Below the pieces are notes generated by a model, which was not told the DNA's origin, ran no database searches, and saw only the letters and a program-made list of their open reading frames with translations. Below, one piece after another: positions 24,920 to 33,910 of a DNA stretch of 64,000 nt. Each line of letters begins with the position of its first letter. The stretch's first letter is position 1. Source of the DNA: Streptomyces anulatus (GTDB lineage: Bacteria; Actinomycetota; Actinomycetes; Streptomycetales; Streptomycetaceae); NCBI RefSeq assembly GCF_000721175.1, contig NZ_JOEZ01000003.1, forward strand, positions 372,001 to 436,000, given 5' to 3'. Both the position numbers and the translations under genes were made by a program.

Positions 24920-26120
24920 CTACACCCCCGCGCAGCGAGGACAGCGCGAAAAAGGCGGTGCCAGCAACTGCAGTGCGCGGGCAGCTTGTTGAGGGACGAC
25001 GCCGTTGCCGAGCGCGGTGAGCTGCGCCGGGCGTCCGAGTCCCGGTGTGGCGGTGACCCAGCCGTCGTCGAGGCCCTGCATCCACTCCACGAAGTCGGCA
25101 CGGAGCCGACCAGCCCCATCGGTGGGCTCGGGGACGGGACGGGTGAGCATCTCCCATCGGGTGATCGCTGCTGCGTACGGCCCCCATCGCCGGTCCGCTC
25201 CCCGGACGCCGTCGGCTCCTCCGTCCAGAGCGGCAGGACGACCGCCGACAGGGGAGGCCGCCACCCCTTCCCCGGGCGTCGGCCCGGAGTTCCCGTGTCG
25301 CTGGCCCTCGGCGTGGGCAGCAGCGACGCTGCCGCACTGGGCAGGGTCATGTCCCCGTTGCCGTGCCGCTGGTTCGGCGAGCCCTTGATCCCGTCCGACG
25401 CCTTCGGGGTTGGTAGCAGGAGCCACTCGACCTCGTCGGCCAGGTTCGGACCGTGGCCGCCACTCTTCCTCTTCGAAGGGTGCTGGGAGCCGCCGTTCTT
25501 GCCGATGTTGCTCGTCGGCGTCTTCAACAGGGTTTCCGGTGGGCCAGGCGGTGAGGAAGGTCCGCTCGCGGCGGTGCGGGGCACCGACGTCGGAGGCACG
25601 AAGCACGAGCCACTTCGCGTCGTACCGGAGGTCGGCCAGGGATCCGAGTACGGCACCGAGTGCCCGCAGAGGAGGCTGACCTGCGGTGTCTCCCAGACAC
25701 CACTGGCAGAATTCCACGTCGCCAGGGGAACCGGCGGGAGAGGTGAGGAGGCCGCGCACATTCTCGATCACAACCAGGCAGGGTCGGAGGGCCTCGACCG
25801 CACGGGCGACGTGCAGCCAGAGCCCGGAGCGGGTCTGGGCGTTGAGTCCGGCCCGACGGCCGGCGACCGAGACATCTTTGACAGGGGAAGCCGGCCGTCA
25901 GGACACACACCCGGGGAACGAGGGACCAGTCGACGGCTGTGATGTCGCCCAGGTTCGGGACGCCGGGCCAGTGGCGGGCCAGGATGCGCGAGGCGTTCGG
26001 ATCAACTTCGGAGTGCCATGCCAGCGTCCCGCCGAGGGCGGACTGCACGCCCAGGTCCAGCCCTCCGTACCCCGAGCAGAGCGACCCGATGAGCGGAGGG
26101 CGCACGATGGCGGTCCGCAT
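24920..26120 (-). pseudogene. C5-cytosine DNA methyltransferase, broken by three frameshifts
   Basis: Methylase motifs are clear but in different frames: motif I SLCSGYGGLDLG and motif IV GFPCQ (from ATG 26120); then VVIENVRGLL and DVGAPHRRERTFLTAWP in a second frame; LLKTPTSNIGKNGGSQHP with ADEVEWLLLPTPKA in a third; and WGPYAAAITRWE, ALGNGVVPQQAA back in the second. The first shift is an extra A in CAAAG directly after the catalytic PCQ (near 25880), the second an extra G near 25547 and the third a missing base near 25180. As read, no active enzyme can be made. The start follows the upstream stop by one base (TGACATG). Confidence 0.8.
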
Positions 26121-26121
26121 G

Positions 26122-26703
26122 TCACCGCCCCCGTGCGGTCCGGCTCGAGGCAGCAGCCGCCGACGGAACGGTGGAGGGCGCTGCGGCGGGAAGCGGGGCC
26201 GCGGTCGTGGACCGGCTGAGAGCGGCTCGAAGCTGCCTGGGCGGAGGCGAAGCCGCTGCCGCCGCAGCGTAAAGGGAGTAGGAGGCGTCCCGGAGGGACG
26301 CGTCCGCCAGACCGAGCGCGTCACCTATCACCAGCGTGGCCGCTTCGCGCGCATCCATCGCGTCGGGCTGGTCGCGCATGTGCTCGGTTCGCTCCAGGAA
26401 GGAGAGCTGGTGCGCCACCGAGCCGAGCGCGGAGGCCACCTCGCCTGCGGGTTCTACAGCGGCGGCGAAGTCGCTGATGACCCTGGCCGTGTGGGCGTCC
26501 AGGTCCGGAGACGCGGTGCGGATGAGGACCTCGTTGCCCAGGGCGGTGATCCTCTTGCCGAGTTCCGAGATCTGCTTGGCGACCGTCACGCTGTCCGGTC
26601 CGCGGAGAGGATCTCCGGGGATCGGGAGCTTGCCGCGTAGAGCGTCGAAGTTCTCGGCTGCGGACCGCAAGGCTCGGGCGTCGGATATGGGGGTGGTGTT
26701 CAC
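26122..26703 (-). CDS. Hypothetical helical protein with shared C-terminal tail (193 aa)
   Basis: The GTG at 26703 begins VNTTPISDARALRSAAENFD; the frame before it is non-coding-like. The body is helical (VAKQISELGKRITALGNEVL, ARVISDFAAAVEPAGEVASA, REAATLVIGDALGLADASLR), perhaps a coiled-coil bundle. It closes with RQLRAALSRSTTAAPLP and a Ala/Ser/Pro tail ending SRTARGR. It lies 40 nt after the DnaB-N-like gene and is followed at one base by the methyltransferase remnant. Unknown family. Confidence 0.65.
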   Translation of the reverse strand: MNTTPISDARALRSAAENFDALRGKLPIPGDPLRGPDSVTVAKQISELGKRITALGNEVLIRTASPDLDAHTARVISDFAAAVEPAGEVASALGSVAHQLSFLERTEHMRDQPDAMDAREAATLVIGDALGLADASLRDASYSLYAAAAAASPPPRQLRAALSRSTTAAPLPAAAPSTVPSAAAASSRTARGR

Positions 26704-26743
26704 GGTGAGTTCCAGTGGAGAGGGAGTAACGTGGGGGGAGGCT

Positions 26744-27913
26744 TCAGCTGGGGCCGAGGGACCGTGGTCGTACGGCAGCTGACCCGGGCGCACCCCGGGA
26801 TAGCGCCGATAGCGGCGAGGGAAGGCGTGGTGAACTGCGGGCGAGGGCGGCCTGAACCTGGGCGGGGCGAGGCGCGTCGTCCGGAGGAGCTGGGGCCTTC
26901 GGCGCCGGAGAGGGATCGCCGGTCGCCAACTGCCAGCGGGTGCGCACCTCGTCGAGCGGACCGAGTACATAGAGCGCGTGGTTGATCAGGGGCCCGGGGC
27001 CCAGGGCCTCGTCCTCGGCCAGGGTCCGGACGGCGCGGGCGGAAGCGGCTGCGGTGCGGATCACGGAGGACCGCATGACCCGTTCACCCAGCCATTCCGC
27101 GCTGCCGGGGCCCACGCCGTCGCAGATGGCGGTGAGCTGCTCGCCCGACAGCGTGCCGTCCGCCAGGAGGCCCCGTCGCTGGGCTTCCCAGAGCAGGGTG
27201 ACCCGGTCGATGGGCTCGCCCCGGTGATGCAGGGCACCGAAGCACCGGTAGAGCTTCCCGTGGCCCGGGTCGGCGAAGTCCCCCGGCCGCAACCAGCCCA
27301 CTACCTCCCCCATGCCCTTCGGCTGATCGGCGAGGACGGCGAGCAGGAAACGCTCGTCCTCGGCGACCTGGTCGGCCTGCGCCGTCGGCGTGGTCGGGAC
27401 GGTGGCCGGCGGGGCGGGGGGCGCGACCGGACGCGGTTCGGTACCCCAGCGCCGCGCGAGATCGGTGAGCACCCCGGCCAGGACATCCGCCGACCGCAGC
27501 GCACCCTCGACCTCTCCCCGCAGGACGTCGGCCCGAGCCGCCTGGTGGAGACGGATCGCGTGCTCGGCAACGGTCCGGTGGATCGCCCCCTCCAGCACCA
27601 TGCGGCCGTACACCGGAGCGTGCTCGGGACGCGGGCAGGCAGAGACCAGGGTGTGGGCGTACACCGCGGTGAGCCCCCGGACGTGACGGCCGGCCTCGAC
27701 GACGGAGTCGGTCACCCACGACAGAGGCACCGGACCATCAGCCGCTGCCGCCGGGTGACCGTCGTTTCGGAGCTTCCGCAGCGCGGTGAACAGCGCCCGG
27801 TGAACCGGACGGTCGAAGTGATCGGGCGCGAGCCAGTTCAGGTGCGTGAGCTGGTTCGGGTCGAGCAGTACCGAGCCGAGGACTGCCTGCTCCGCCCGCA
27901 ACAGCGGGTTCAT
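26744..27913 (-). CDS. Tandem DnaB-helicase N-terminal-domain protein without helicase domain (389 aa)
   Basis: Two copies of the DnaB N-terminal fold: LLRAEQAVLGSVLLDPNQL, FDRPVHRALFTALRKLRNDG and again VAEDERFLLAVLADQPKGMG, FADPGHGKLYRCFGALHHRG. In replicative helicases this domain binds primase and stabilises the hexamer, and a RecA-like motor with a Walker A motif follows; none is present here. The protein ends with AQVQAALARSSPRLPSP and a basic tail. The start is ATG at 27913, overlapping the upstream stop (ATGA). It might recruit or block the host primase or helicase, and with the tail could do so in a recipient cell. That role is inference. Confidence 0.75.
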   Translation of the reverse strand: MNPLLRAEQAVLGSVLLDPNQLTHLNWLAPDHFDRPVHRALFTALRKLRNDGHPAAAADGPVPLSWVTDSVVEAGRHVRGLTAVYAHTLVSACPRPEHAPVYGRMVLEGAIHRTVAEHAIRLHQAARADVLRGEVEGALRSADVLAGVLTDLARRWGTEPRPVAPPAPPATVPTTPTAQADQVAEDERFLLAVLADQPKGMGEVVGWLRPGDFADPGHGKLYRCFGALHHRGEPIDRVTLLWEAQRRGLLADGTLSGEQLTAICDGVGPGSAEWLGERVMRSSVIRTAAASARAVRTLAEDEALGPGPLINHALYVLGPLDEVRTRWQLATGDPSPAPKAPAPPDDAPRPAQVQAALARSSPRLPSPLSALSRGAPGSAAVRPRSLGPS

Positions 27914-28167
27914 CGTCGCCCTCGGCGACGAGAAGCCGGCGGACCGCCCTGCGCGGTGTGGAGAGCGGCGACCGACTGGTCGGCGGCGGCCATCAACGCG
28001 GCGAAGCGGTCCAGCTCGCCGGTGAAGGCCGGATCGGTAGGGATGACCGAACCCGAACCGACGACTAGGCACCACTTGCCGTCACGCCGTACGGCCGGCG
28101 ACCCGGCGAGCCGACCGGAGCGAGGCACGGAGAAGGGCACGGAGGAGGAGTTGCTGCGCGGGGACAC
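27910..28167 (-). CDS. Small hypothetical protein (85 aa)
   Basis: The GTG at 28167 starts VSPRSNSSSVPFSVPRSGRL and leads to DGKWCLVVGSGSVIPTDPAF, ELDRFAALMAAADQSVAAL and the basic end ASRRRGRR. It is translationally coupled to the DnaB-N-like gene (ATGA). Short beta-hairpin plus helix, no family recognised. The end is a weak version of the shared tail. Confidence 0.5.
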   Translation of the reverse strand: MSPRSNSSSVPFSVPRSGRLAGSPAVRRDGKWCLVVGSGSVIPTDPAFTGELDRFAALMAAADQSVAALHTAQGGPPASRRRGRR

Positions 28168-28381
28168 GATGGGACTCCTGAACACGGAGAGGTGGGGCGC
28201 AAGGCTGCCTGGACGAGGGCGCCGGATCGGCCGGGAACAGCGGTCCGGCTTGCTGTTCTCCAGGGTGGCGTCGAAGATGTCGACCGTCGCCCCGACCGTT
28301 CCTGGGCAGTGACCCGGTCGATCGGTGCCTGATCCAGAGGCCGCCGACTGCGGTGCAGAAGCGCCTCGGGTGCGGGGGCGA

Positions 28382-30167
28382 TCATGCCGACAGCTCGAAG
28401 TCGTCGTGGCCGATGGTCTTGGCGAGGGCTCGCTCGGTGATCGCTTTCGTGGCACGTGCGGAGGCCGGCCCGACGACCTTGGCGGAGGGCTCCTTGTACC
28501 AGGGCTTGAGGTTGAGCATGGCGACCCGGATCCCGGTGGCCAGGAGCAACACCTTGCCCTTGGGGAGGGCGCGGATCGCGTCGGGCGGCAGAATCCGCTC
28601 GGTACGCATGCTCACCGAGGTGGACTTACCGCCCTCGCTCCTCGACACCGAGGTGGTCTGGACATCGTGGTCACCGACCTGCCTGCTGAGACGGTCGGCG
28701 AAGTCAGCGTCATCAATGCCCGAACCGATGATCTTGACGGTGGCGGCGGAGTACAGGGCGTCCATACCCGCCTCGCCCCAACACCGTTGGCCCTGCCGAT
28801 AAGACTGCAAGATCGTCATCGGGATCACACCTCGGCTACCCAAGTGGCTGTACAGGTCCGGGAGATCGGAGATGCGGCAGACGTTCGCCGCTTCGTCGAG
28901 GACGCACAGGGCGGGCGGGTCGAGTCGTCCGCCGGAGCGTTCGGCGACGATCACGGCCGCGTGCATGACGGCGTCGGCCGCCGCCGCGATGATCGCGCTC
29001 GCGCTGCCGCCGCCGTCCTTGCTGAGGAGGTACAGCGTGTCGCGGGAGGTGGCGAAGGCGAAGGGCTTGAACTCGGGGAGGTCGTCGTTCGGCGTGACCC
29101 AGGCGGCGACGTCCGGGTCGAGCAGGCAGCTCGCGTACTGCCTCGCGGTCTCATAGATGCCGTCGCGGGTTTCGGTTGCGCCGGAGACGGTGCCCTGGAG
29201 CTGGGCGGCGACCGCGTCGTGGCCGGCGTCGGTGAGCAGGTCCACCGGGGTGCGGTCGGCCGGGGTGGCGAGCCAGGCCAGGACGTCGGTGATCGGACGC
29301 CGGTGGCTGGCGGCGGCCAGGAACAGCGCGCCGAGGGTGTTGCTCGCGGCGGTGGACCAGAAGTCGGAGCCGGATGACTCGTCCACGCTCGCGGAGACGA
29401 AGTGCCCGGCCAAGCGTTTCGCCCCGGCCAGGTCGCGGGCGTCGGCCAGGATGTCCCACCACATCTCGCGCGGGTGGTGCGCGATCTGCTGCGGGTCGAG
29501 GGTCCAGATCGTGCCGACCTCGGCGCGGGCGTCCACCGTCGCGGTGAAGGCGTCGTTCGCGGCCTTGTTACTGGTGAGCAGGACCGGGCCGGGAGCCGAG
29601 AGAATGGCGGGGATCGCAAGGCCGGACGTCTTCCCGCTTCGCGGGGCCATGATCGCGACGATCACGTCCTCCCAGGAAGCCCGGACCTCGGCACGACCGG
29701 GGTCGAGGGTGCCGAGCAGGATGCCGCGGTCGGCGGGCGCGACCTCTTTTACGCTCCCGGTCGCTGAGGGAGGGGCGGAGGCTCTTCGCCTTCGCGGTGC
29801 TCTCCTTGTCCAGCAGCGGTGCCAGCTCGCCCTTCCGGGCGAGGCCGGTCTTGGAGCCGGAGCGCCAGCGCATCCACAGCACGAGGCCGGTGGTGGCCAG
29901 GGCCAGAGTGATCAGGCCGGGGACGATGCGGGCGCCGACCAGCAGCGCTGTGGTGCTCAGGGTCGGCCACAGCATCTCGGGGTGCAGCAGGGCGTCCGTC
30001 GCGCGGAACGGGGTCCACGGTCCGCTACCGACAACGGAGTTCGTGACGTTGCCGGTCAGCCAGGCGAGGGAGCCGAAGGATATGGCGGCGCCGAGGACGC
30101 CGAAGAGGAGGTAGAGGAGCGCGTCCGACCCGGTGGTGGTCGAGGGTGCACTGGTACGTGGGGGCAC
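28382..30167 (-). pseudogene. VirD4/TraG-type coupling ATPase, one frameshift
   Basis: Type IV coupling protein that should link the relaxosome to the secretion channel. The N-terminal part, from GTG 30167 (AAGGA upstream), has membrane segments (LLYLLFGVLGAAISFGSLAW, PGLITLALATTGLVLW) and runs to KSLRPSLSDRE. The continuation VKEVAPADRGILLGTLDPGR, Walker A MAPRSGKTSG, SGSDFWSTAASN, Walker B LCVLDEAANV and VIPMTILQSYRQGQ is in the next frame. One extra base near 29750 (GGGAGCGTAAAA, next to a run of four A) separates them. If real, the element could not transfer by this route; if a sequencing error, the gene is intact at about 594 codons. Confidence 0.8.
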
Positions 30168-30262
30168 GGTGGTTCCTTGGGTGTGCGAGCGGGCGATGGC
30201 GGGGCGCGCTCGGCTCTCGTGTCGTTCACGGGTCTGCTCCTTGACGGTCGGAAGGGAACGTT

Positions 30263-30955
30263 TCAGCGCTGGTGGCTGGCAGGCCGTGCCGTGGGCGGGG
30301 GCGGCGTGGCGGGCGCCGGGGCACTGGTCTCGACGCCGGCCTTGGCCGCGACGGGCGAGACCTGGAGAGCGACTGCCTGCCGCCGGACCTCGGGATCGAG
30401 ATTCCCCTCGGTGGTGCGAGCGACCAGGTCCGGGGCGACCGAGCCGGCACCGAAGACGTCGTCGAACAGTTCCCGGCTCCGCAGGGTGCGGACCTTCTCG
30501 TGATGCCGGAGGTCTGCCCGCTGGGCCGAGCACGCGGCGACCCCGTCCGCAGCGACCGCCAACTCCTCGTGGACGTCATGGAGCATCTCGTGGGCGGCGG
30601 CCAGTGCCTTCCAGGTCTCCCAAGTGGGGTAATAGACCTCGGGGTCGGCGGGAAACTCCAGGCGACCACGGGTCCAGTCGGCGGCAGCGGCGACGAGTTC
30701 GGTCAGTTCGGGCGGAGCCCCGACCAGCGCGCCATTGACCTCCTCGATGATCCCGGCCACTTCATCGGGCGTGGCGTCCTCGTGGAGGCGACCGATCATT
30801 CCGCGGACGGAGTACGGGTCGGCGGAGGCGCTGGGCAGGTGCCGGGCCTGCAGTGGGCTGTCGGAGCCGAGTGCCTCGCTGCGCTGGGCGAGCCGGATGT
30901 TGTGCTGCATGGCAGCGCCGACGGCCTCGCCGATGCTGGAGTAGTGCTCGGGCAT
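30263..30955 (-). CDS. Hypothetical protein with shared C-terminal tail (230 aa)
   Basis: The ATG at 30955 has GGGAGGG at proper spacing and gives MPEHYSSIGEAVGAAMQHNI. The body is helical and acidic (MIGRLHEDATPDEVAGIIEE, WETWKALAAAHEMLHDVHEE, VRTLRSRELFDDVFGAGSVA). It ends with RRQAVALQVSPVAAKAGV and a Pro/Ala/Thr tail closing ARPASHQR. Its tail is closest to that of the preceding relaxase-like protein (both have SPxAxKA). No family recognised. Confidence 0.65.
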   Translation of the reverse strand: MPEHYSSIGEAVGAAMQHNIRLAQRSEALGSDSPLQARHLPSASADPYSVRGMIGRLHEDATPDEVAGIIEEVNGALVGAPPELTELVAAAADWTRGRLEFPADPEVYYPTWETWKALAAAHEMLHDVHEELAVAADGVAACSAQRADLRHHEKVRTLRSRELFDDVFGAGSVAPDLVARTTEGNLDPEVRRQAVALQVSPVAAKAGVETSAPAPATPPPPTARPASHQR

Positions 30956-31044
30956 GTTGCCCTCCCGGGTAGTGGTCATGGACGGCCGATTCGACTGCGG
31001 GCGCGCGACGGGTCGACGGCTGGCGGCGGCCAGGACGACCTGAG

Positions 31045-32322
31045 TCACAGTCGGGGGCCTGGGGCGCGCGGCGGGAGGCCGGCCGCGCTGGGCTGCGTCG
31101 ACCGAGAGTCGGGAGACGAGGAGACCTGAGCCTTGACCGCTGCAGGCGAAGCGGCGAGGGCGGCGCCTCGGAATTGGGGTAGCCATCGAGAGCGCGTCTG
31201 CGCCTGGTCCGAGGGCTGATGCGCACGGCCGACACCGAGCAACTCGTCTTCCGAATCAACGAGTTCCGACATAGCCGAGTGGACGAAGTCCTCGGCGAAG
31301 CCGAACCGGTCGGCGAGCTGGAACGCCTCATCGTCGAGATCGGTGATCTGCTCGCCTGCCGCCTCCAGCGCCTCCCGGATGCGCTCCAGCGCGCCGTGCT
31401 CGGGATCAAGGAGGTGGTCGAGAGCCTGCTTCAGGTCGGCGCCGGTCTCGGCAGACCTGATCTGTTCGGTGAGCCGGAGGAGTTCCGCTCCGGCGGCGTA
31501 GGGCCCGAGCGGATTCGCCGAGGTGAACGCCGTGGTGGTGGTGTCAAGGGTGGGGTCGAGGTTGACACCGTAGCGAGCGGCGCGGAGCATCTCGGCAGCG
31601 TGGGTGGCGATGGCCGCCCGGTCATCGGCCGGAGTGGTGGTGGGGAGGCGATGACGTCGGCCGTACCAGTCGTCGATCTGCTGGAAGCCGGCGTGCTTGA
31701 GGAGCGTGGCGGACAGGTCGTCGCTGGCCCCCTTGGCCGAGACGCTGCCGCTGGGCTCGGCGGTGATGGTGATGGAGGGAGAAGGCATGCGGGTCTCCTG
31801 GGTGCGGGGCGTCGATTGCGGAGCGATGGGCAGGTGGCCCAGCTCGGCGGCGAGAAGATGGCACTCGGATTGCAGGCGGAAGGCGACGCGATAGGCGTTG
31901 TAGAGGCTTCCGTCCTCGCGAGCGATGGTGGCCACGACGTGCACCTGCCGTGGCCGGTTACGTACGGCGATCCACCGGCAAGCGTCCGGATCACCTTCCG
32001 GGGCGATCCCGGTGGCGTCCACCAAGCGCCGGGCGACAGCGGCCCACTGCGAATCGGTGAGATCCGGCTGCCGAGGGTCGGAACGGACCGAGCAGACCCA
32101 TGTCGGCTGCGCGGGTGCACGCGTACCGAGCCGTTCGACGGGTGCGTCGAGGGCGTGCGCCAAGTAGGGCAGCGAGTCGGGCTCGGCGAGTAGTTCGATC
32201 GGGGCTCCGTGACCTTCGCCCGCGATCAGTCGAGGGCTGACGTGGTCGCCACGTTCGCCGGGACCGTACAGGTACGAGAGCAGCCCCACGGTGTTACTGG
32301 CACGCTGCAGGTGAGCGATCAC
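31045..32322 (-). CDS. Relaxase-like protein with incomplete histidine motif and shared tail (425 aa)
   Basis: Residues 1-155 follow the N-terminal half of Streptomyces relaxases: TVGLLSYLYGPGERGDHVSP, LTDSQWAAVARRLVDATGIA, GDPDACRWIAVRN and HVVATIAREDG. In active enzymes the last block is HIHIVAT-like; here the first His is Gln126 and only His128 remains (RQVHVVAT), so nicking is doubtful. Residues about 180-270 contain the LLKHAGF...DPTLD module shared with two neighbours, then helical sequence, then FRGAALAASPAAVKAQVS and a basic tail. GTG 32322 has GAGG upstream. A copy of the 51-bp element lies 58 nt upstream. Confidence 0.7.
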   Translation of the reverse strand: MIAHLQRASNTVGLLSYLYGPGERGDHVSPRLIAGEGHGAPIELLAEPDSLPYLAHALDAPVERLGTRAPAQPTWVCSVRSDPRQPDLTDSQWAAVARRLVDATGIAPEGDPDACRWIAVRNRPRQVHVVATIAREDGSLYNAYRVAFRLQSECHLLAAELGHLPIAPQSTPRTQETRMPSPSITITAEPSGSVSAKGASDDLSATLLKHAGFQQIDDWYGRRHRLPTTTPADDRAAIATHAAEMLRAARYGVNLDPTLDTTTTAFTSANPLGPYAAGAELLRLTEQIRSAETGADLKQALDHLLDPEHGALERIREALEAAGEQITDLDDEAFQLADRFGFAEDFVHSAMSELVDSEDELLGVGRAHQPSDQAQTRSRWLPQFRGAALAASPAAVKAQVSSSPDSRSTQPSAAGLPPRAPGPRL

Positions 32323-32379
32323 GGCGTCTACCTCGGAGGAGTAGTGGACACGAGCCGGACTTTCGGGCCGTCAAGCGAA

Positions 32380-32430
32380 GAGAATCCGCAGAATCCGCGA
32401 TTTGGACCGGCCGGAGTTCGCTGGTAGATG
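32380..32430 (-). promoter_or_regulatory. Copy B of the 51-bp repeated upstream element
   Basis: CTACC, 7 nt, TCCGGC, 4 nt, CCAAA and TCTGCGGATTCTC at the same spacing as the other copies. It lies upstream of the relaxase-like gene. Confidence 0.7.
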
Positions 32431-32525
32431 CCACCGACCTTCCCGAGGCATCGAGGCCATGTGAGGCGACTCGTTCGGGTGTGCCCCGCTATCGCTGAGA
32501 CGTGTCGAGGCGTGGTGTCGGACCG

Positions 32526-33023
32526 TCAGAAGTGAGGGTTCTCCGTCGGCCGGTCGGCCTCGGTGGCGGCCTGGAGCAGCTCGGCGAGGTCTCCGGGTCC
32601 GGAGGAGCGCTGGTCGATCCACCAACCGGCGCGAGTAACGAAGCGCGCGGCCTCCTCGATCGCCTCCCACTCCGTCTCATCGGTCTCCCCTTCGAGGACC
32701 AGGGCGGTATAGGCAGCGGCCAGGATCTGGTGACGACAGCGCATGCCCCAGGCGACGGCCCGGTCGGTGCCCTCCAGCGGAGGCATCCGGTACTGCTCCG
32801 ACCAGGCTTCCGATTCGGCCTGCTCTTCCGCTCGCTTGGCTTCCAGCCAGGCCGCCTTGTCCTGCTCGTCCCCCTCCTTGGCGGCCCGCCAGCAGTCCGT
32901 GCACTCCTGCTTGGCGAGCCATTCGGCGAAGCCCGCGCGGCGATCGGCCGCCCGGCCGGACAGGTCGCGCTCGTCGTGGTGGCCGCACGAGTGCGTGATG
33001 GGCCAGATGGTCTTCACAGCCAT
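32526..33023 (-). CDS. Hypothetical zinc-binding protein (165 aa)
   Basis: The start contains THSCGHHDERD and, about 25 residues later, ECTDCW, a plausible zinc site like those of many small actinobacterial proteins. A long charged helix follows (DEQDKAAWLEAKRAEEQAES), then CRHQILAAAYTALVLEGETD and WEAIEEAARFVTRAGWWIDQ. It has no shared tail and ends ENPHF. It sits between two tail-bearing genes, 26 nt after the upstream gene's stop. Function unknown. Confidence 0.65.
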   Translation of the reverse strand: MAVKTIWPITHSCGHHDERDLSGRAADRRAGFAEWLAKQECTDCWRAAKEGDEQDKAAWLEAKRAEEQAESEAWSEQYRMPPLEGTDRAVAWGMRCRHQILAAAYTALVLEGETDETEWEAIEEAARFVTRAGWWIDQRSSGPGDLAELLQAATEADRPTENPHF

Positions 33024-33049
33024 GAGAACTGCTCCTTACAGAAGGTGTG

Positions 33050-33817
33050 TTATCGACTTCGGGAGAACGCGATGCGCGGGTCCACGGGTCGCCCCGAAGC
33101 CCCGGAGGCAGCGGCGGCAGGAGTCGGCGCCTTGTCCCGGAGGCCCGAGCGCGCTGGGCTCGCTGCGAGCGCGGCGGCGTTGCGAGAGTTGTTGGGGACG
33201 GCGTCCTGACCGGGGAGGAGACGCTCGGCGCTCGTGGGCGCGGGAGCGCGGCGCAGTGCCGCGTCGCGGGCGAGGCGGGGATGCACAGCGACCTGGAGAC
33301 CGGACCGCTGCATCGCCACCGTGGCACTGGCGACCTTCTGCACGGACTCGGTGCGGTCGGCGGTGACGGGCAGCGTGTAGATGTCCAGATTCGGGTCCAG
33401 CCGCCAGCCGTTCTCCTCCAGGATGAGCTGACCGCCGAGCGCCGAGGAGTGGTCGCTGGTAGCCGCGACGATGCCGAGCTGCGGATGCTCGGCGAACGCC
33501 ACCTCGGGATCTGCGCGCGGGGCCTGGTCACGGGTGGGATGCGCACGGGAGGCCAGCGAGGGGTCGTACGCGGCGTCCACGTCGACCTGGTAGCCGGCCT
33601 CGCGCAGTAGCGCGACTGCCCGGGAGGTACGGCCCGGTCCATCACGTTTCTGATCGGCCAGTGCGTACAGTGTCGGCTGGTCCGGTAGGGGGTGGAAGTC
33701 GAACCGCGCCAACATCCATGCGGTGGAGACGAGTTGCTTTGGGTTCGCGGCGACTATTCCGTGGTCAGGGTGGTGGCCGAAGGCGACATCGGGAAGTGAT
33801 GGGTAATGGGTGGGCAT
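33050..33817 (-). CDS. Protein of two tandem AGF-type modules with shared tail (255 aa)
   Basis: Residues about 8-90 and 103-185 are repeats of one another: PDVAFGHHPDHGIVAANPKQ ... TLYALADQ ... AVALLREAGYQVDVDAAYDPSL, and PEVAFAEHPQLGIVAATSDH ... DIYTLPVTA ... ATVAMQRSGLQVAVHPRL. The same module occurs once in each of the proteins at 31045 and 33911. The end is NAAALAASPARSGLRD followed by an Ala-rich basic tail (FSRSR). Function unknown; the duplicated module could bind a partner common to these proteins. Confidence 0.7.
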   Translation of the reverse strand: MPTHYPSLPDVAFGHHPDHGIVAANPKQLVSTAWMLARFDFHPLPDQPTLYALADQKRDGPGRTSRAVALLREAGYQVDVDAAYDPSLASRAHPTRDQAPRADPEVAFAEHPQLGIVAATSDHSSALGGQLILEENGWRLDPNLDIYTLPVTADRTESVQKVASATVAMQRSGLQVAVHPRLARDAALRRAPAPTSAERLLPGQDAVPNNSRNAAALAASPARSGLRDKAPTPAAAASGASGRPVDPRIAFSRSR

Positions 33818-33910
33818 GGCTGATCCATCCGGTGTGGGCGTGCAGGGCAGGGGCCAGGGCCGGGATGGTTCTGGTGGTACGAGGCACGGAGGACTCCGAG
33901 AGGAAAGTGG

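Noticed and set aside
28235..28258. GAACAGC, 10 nt, GCTGTTC inverted repeat before the 85-aa gene
   Set aside because: Only 7 bp per arm and a single copy; could be an operator but not supportable.
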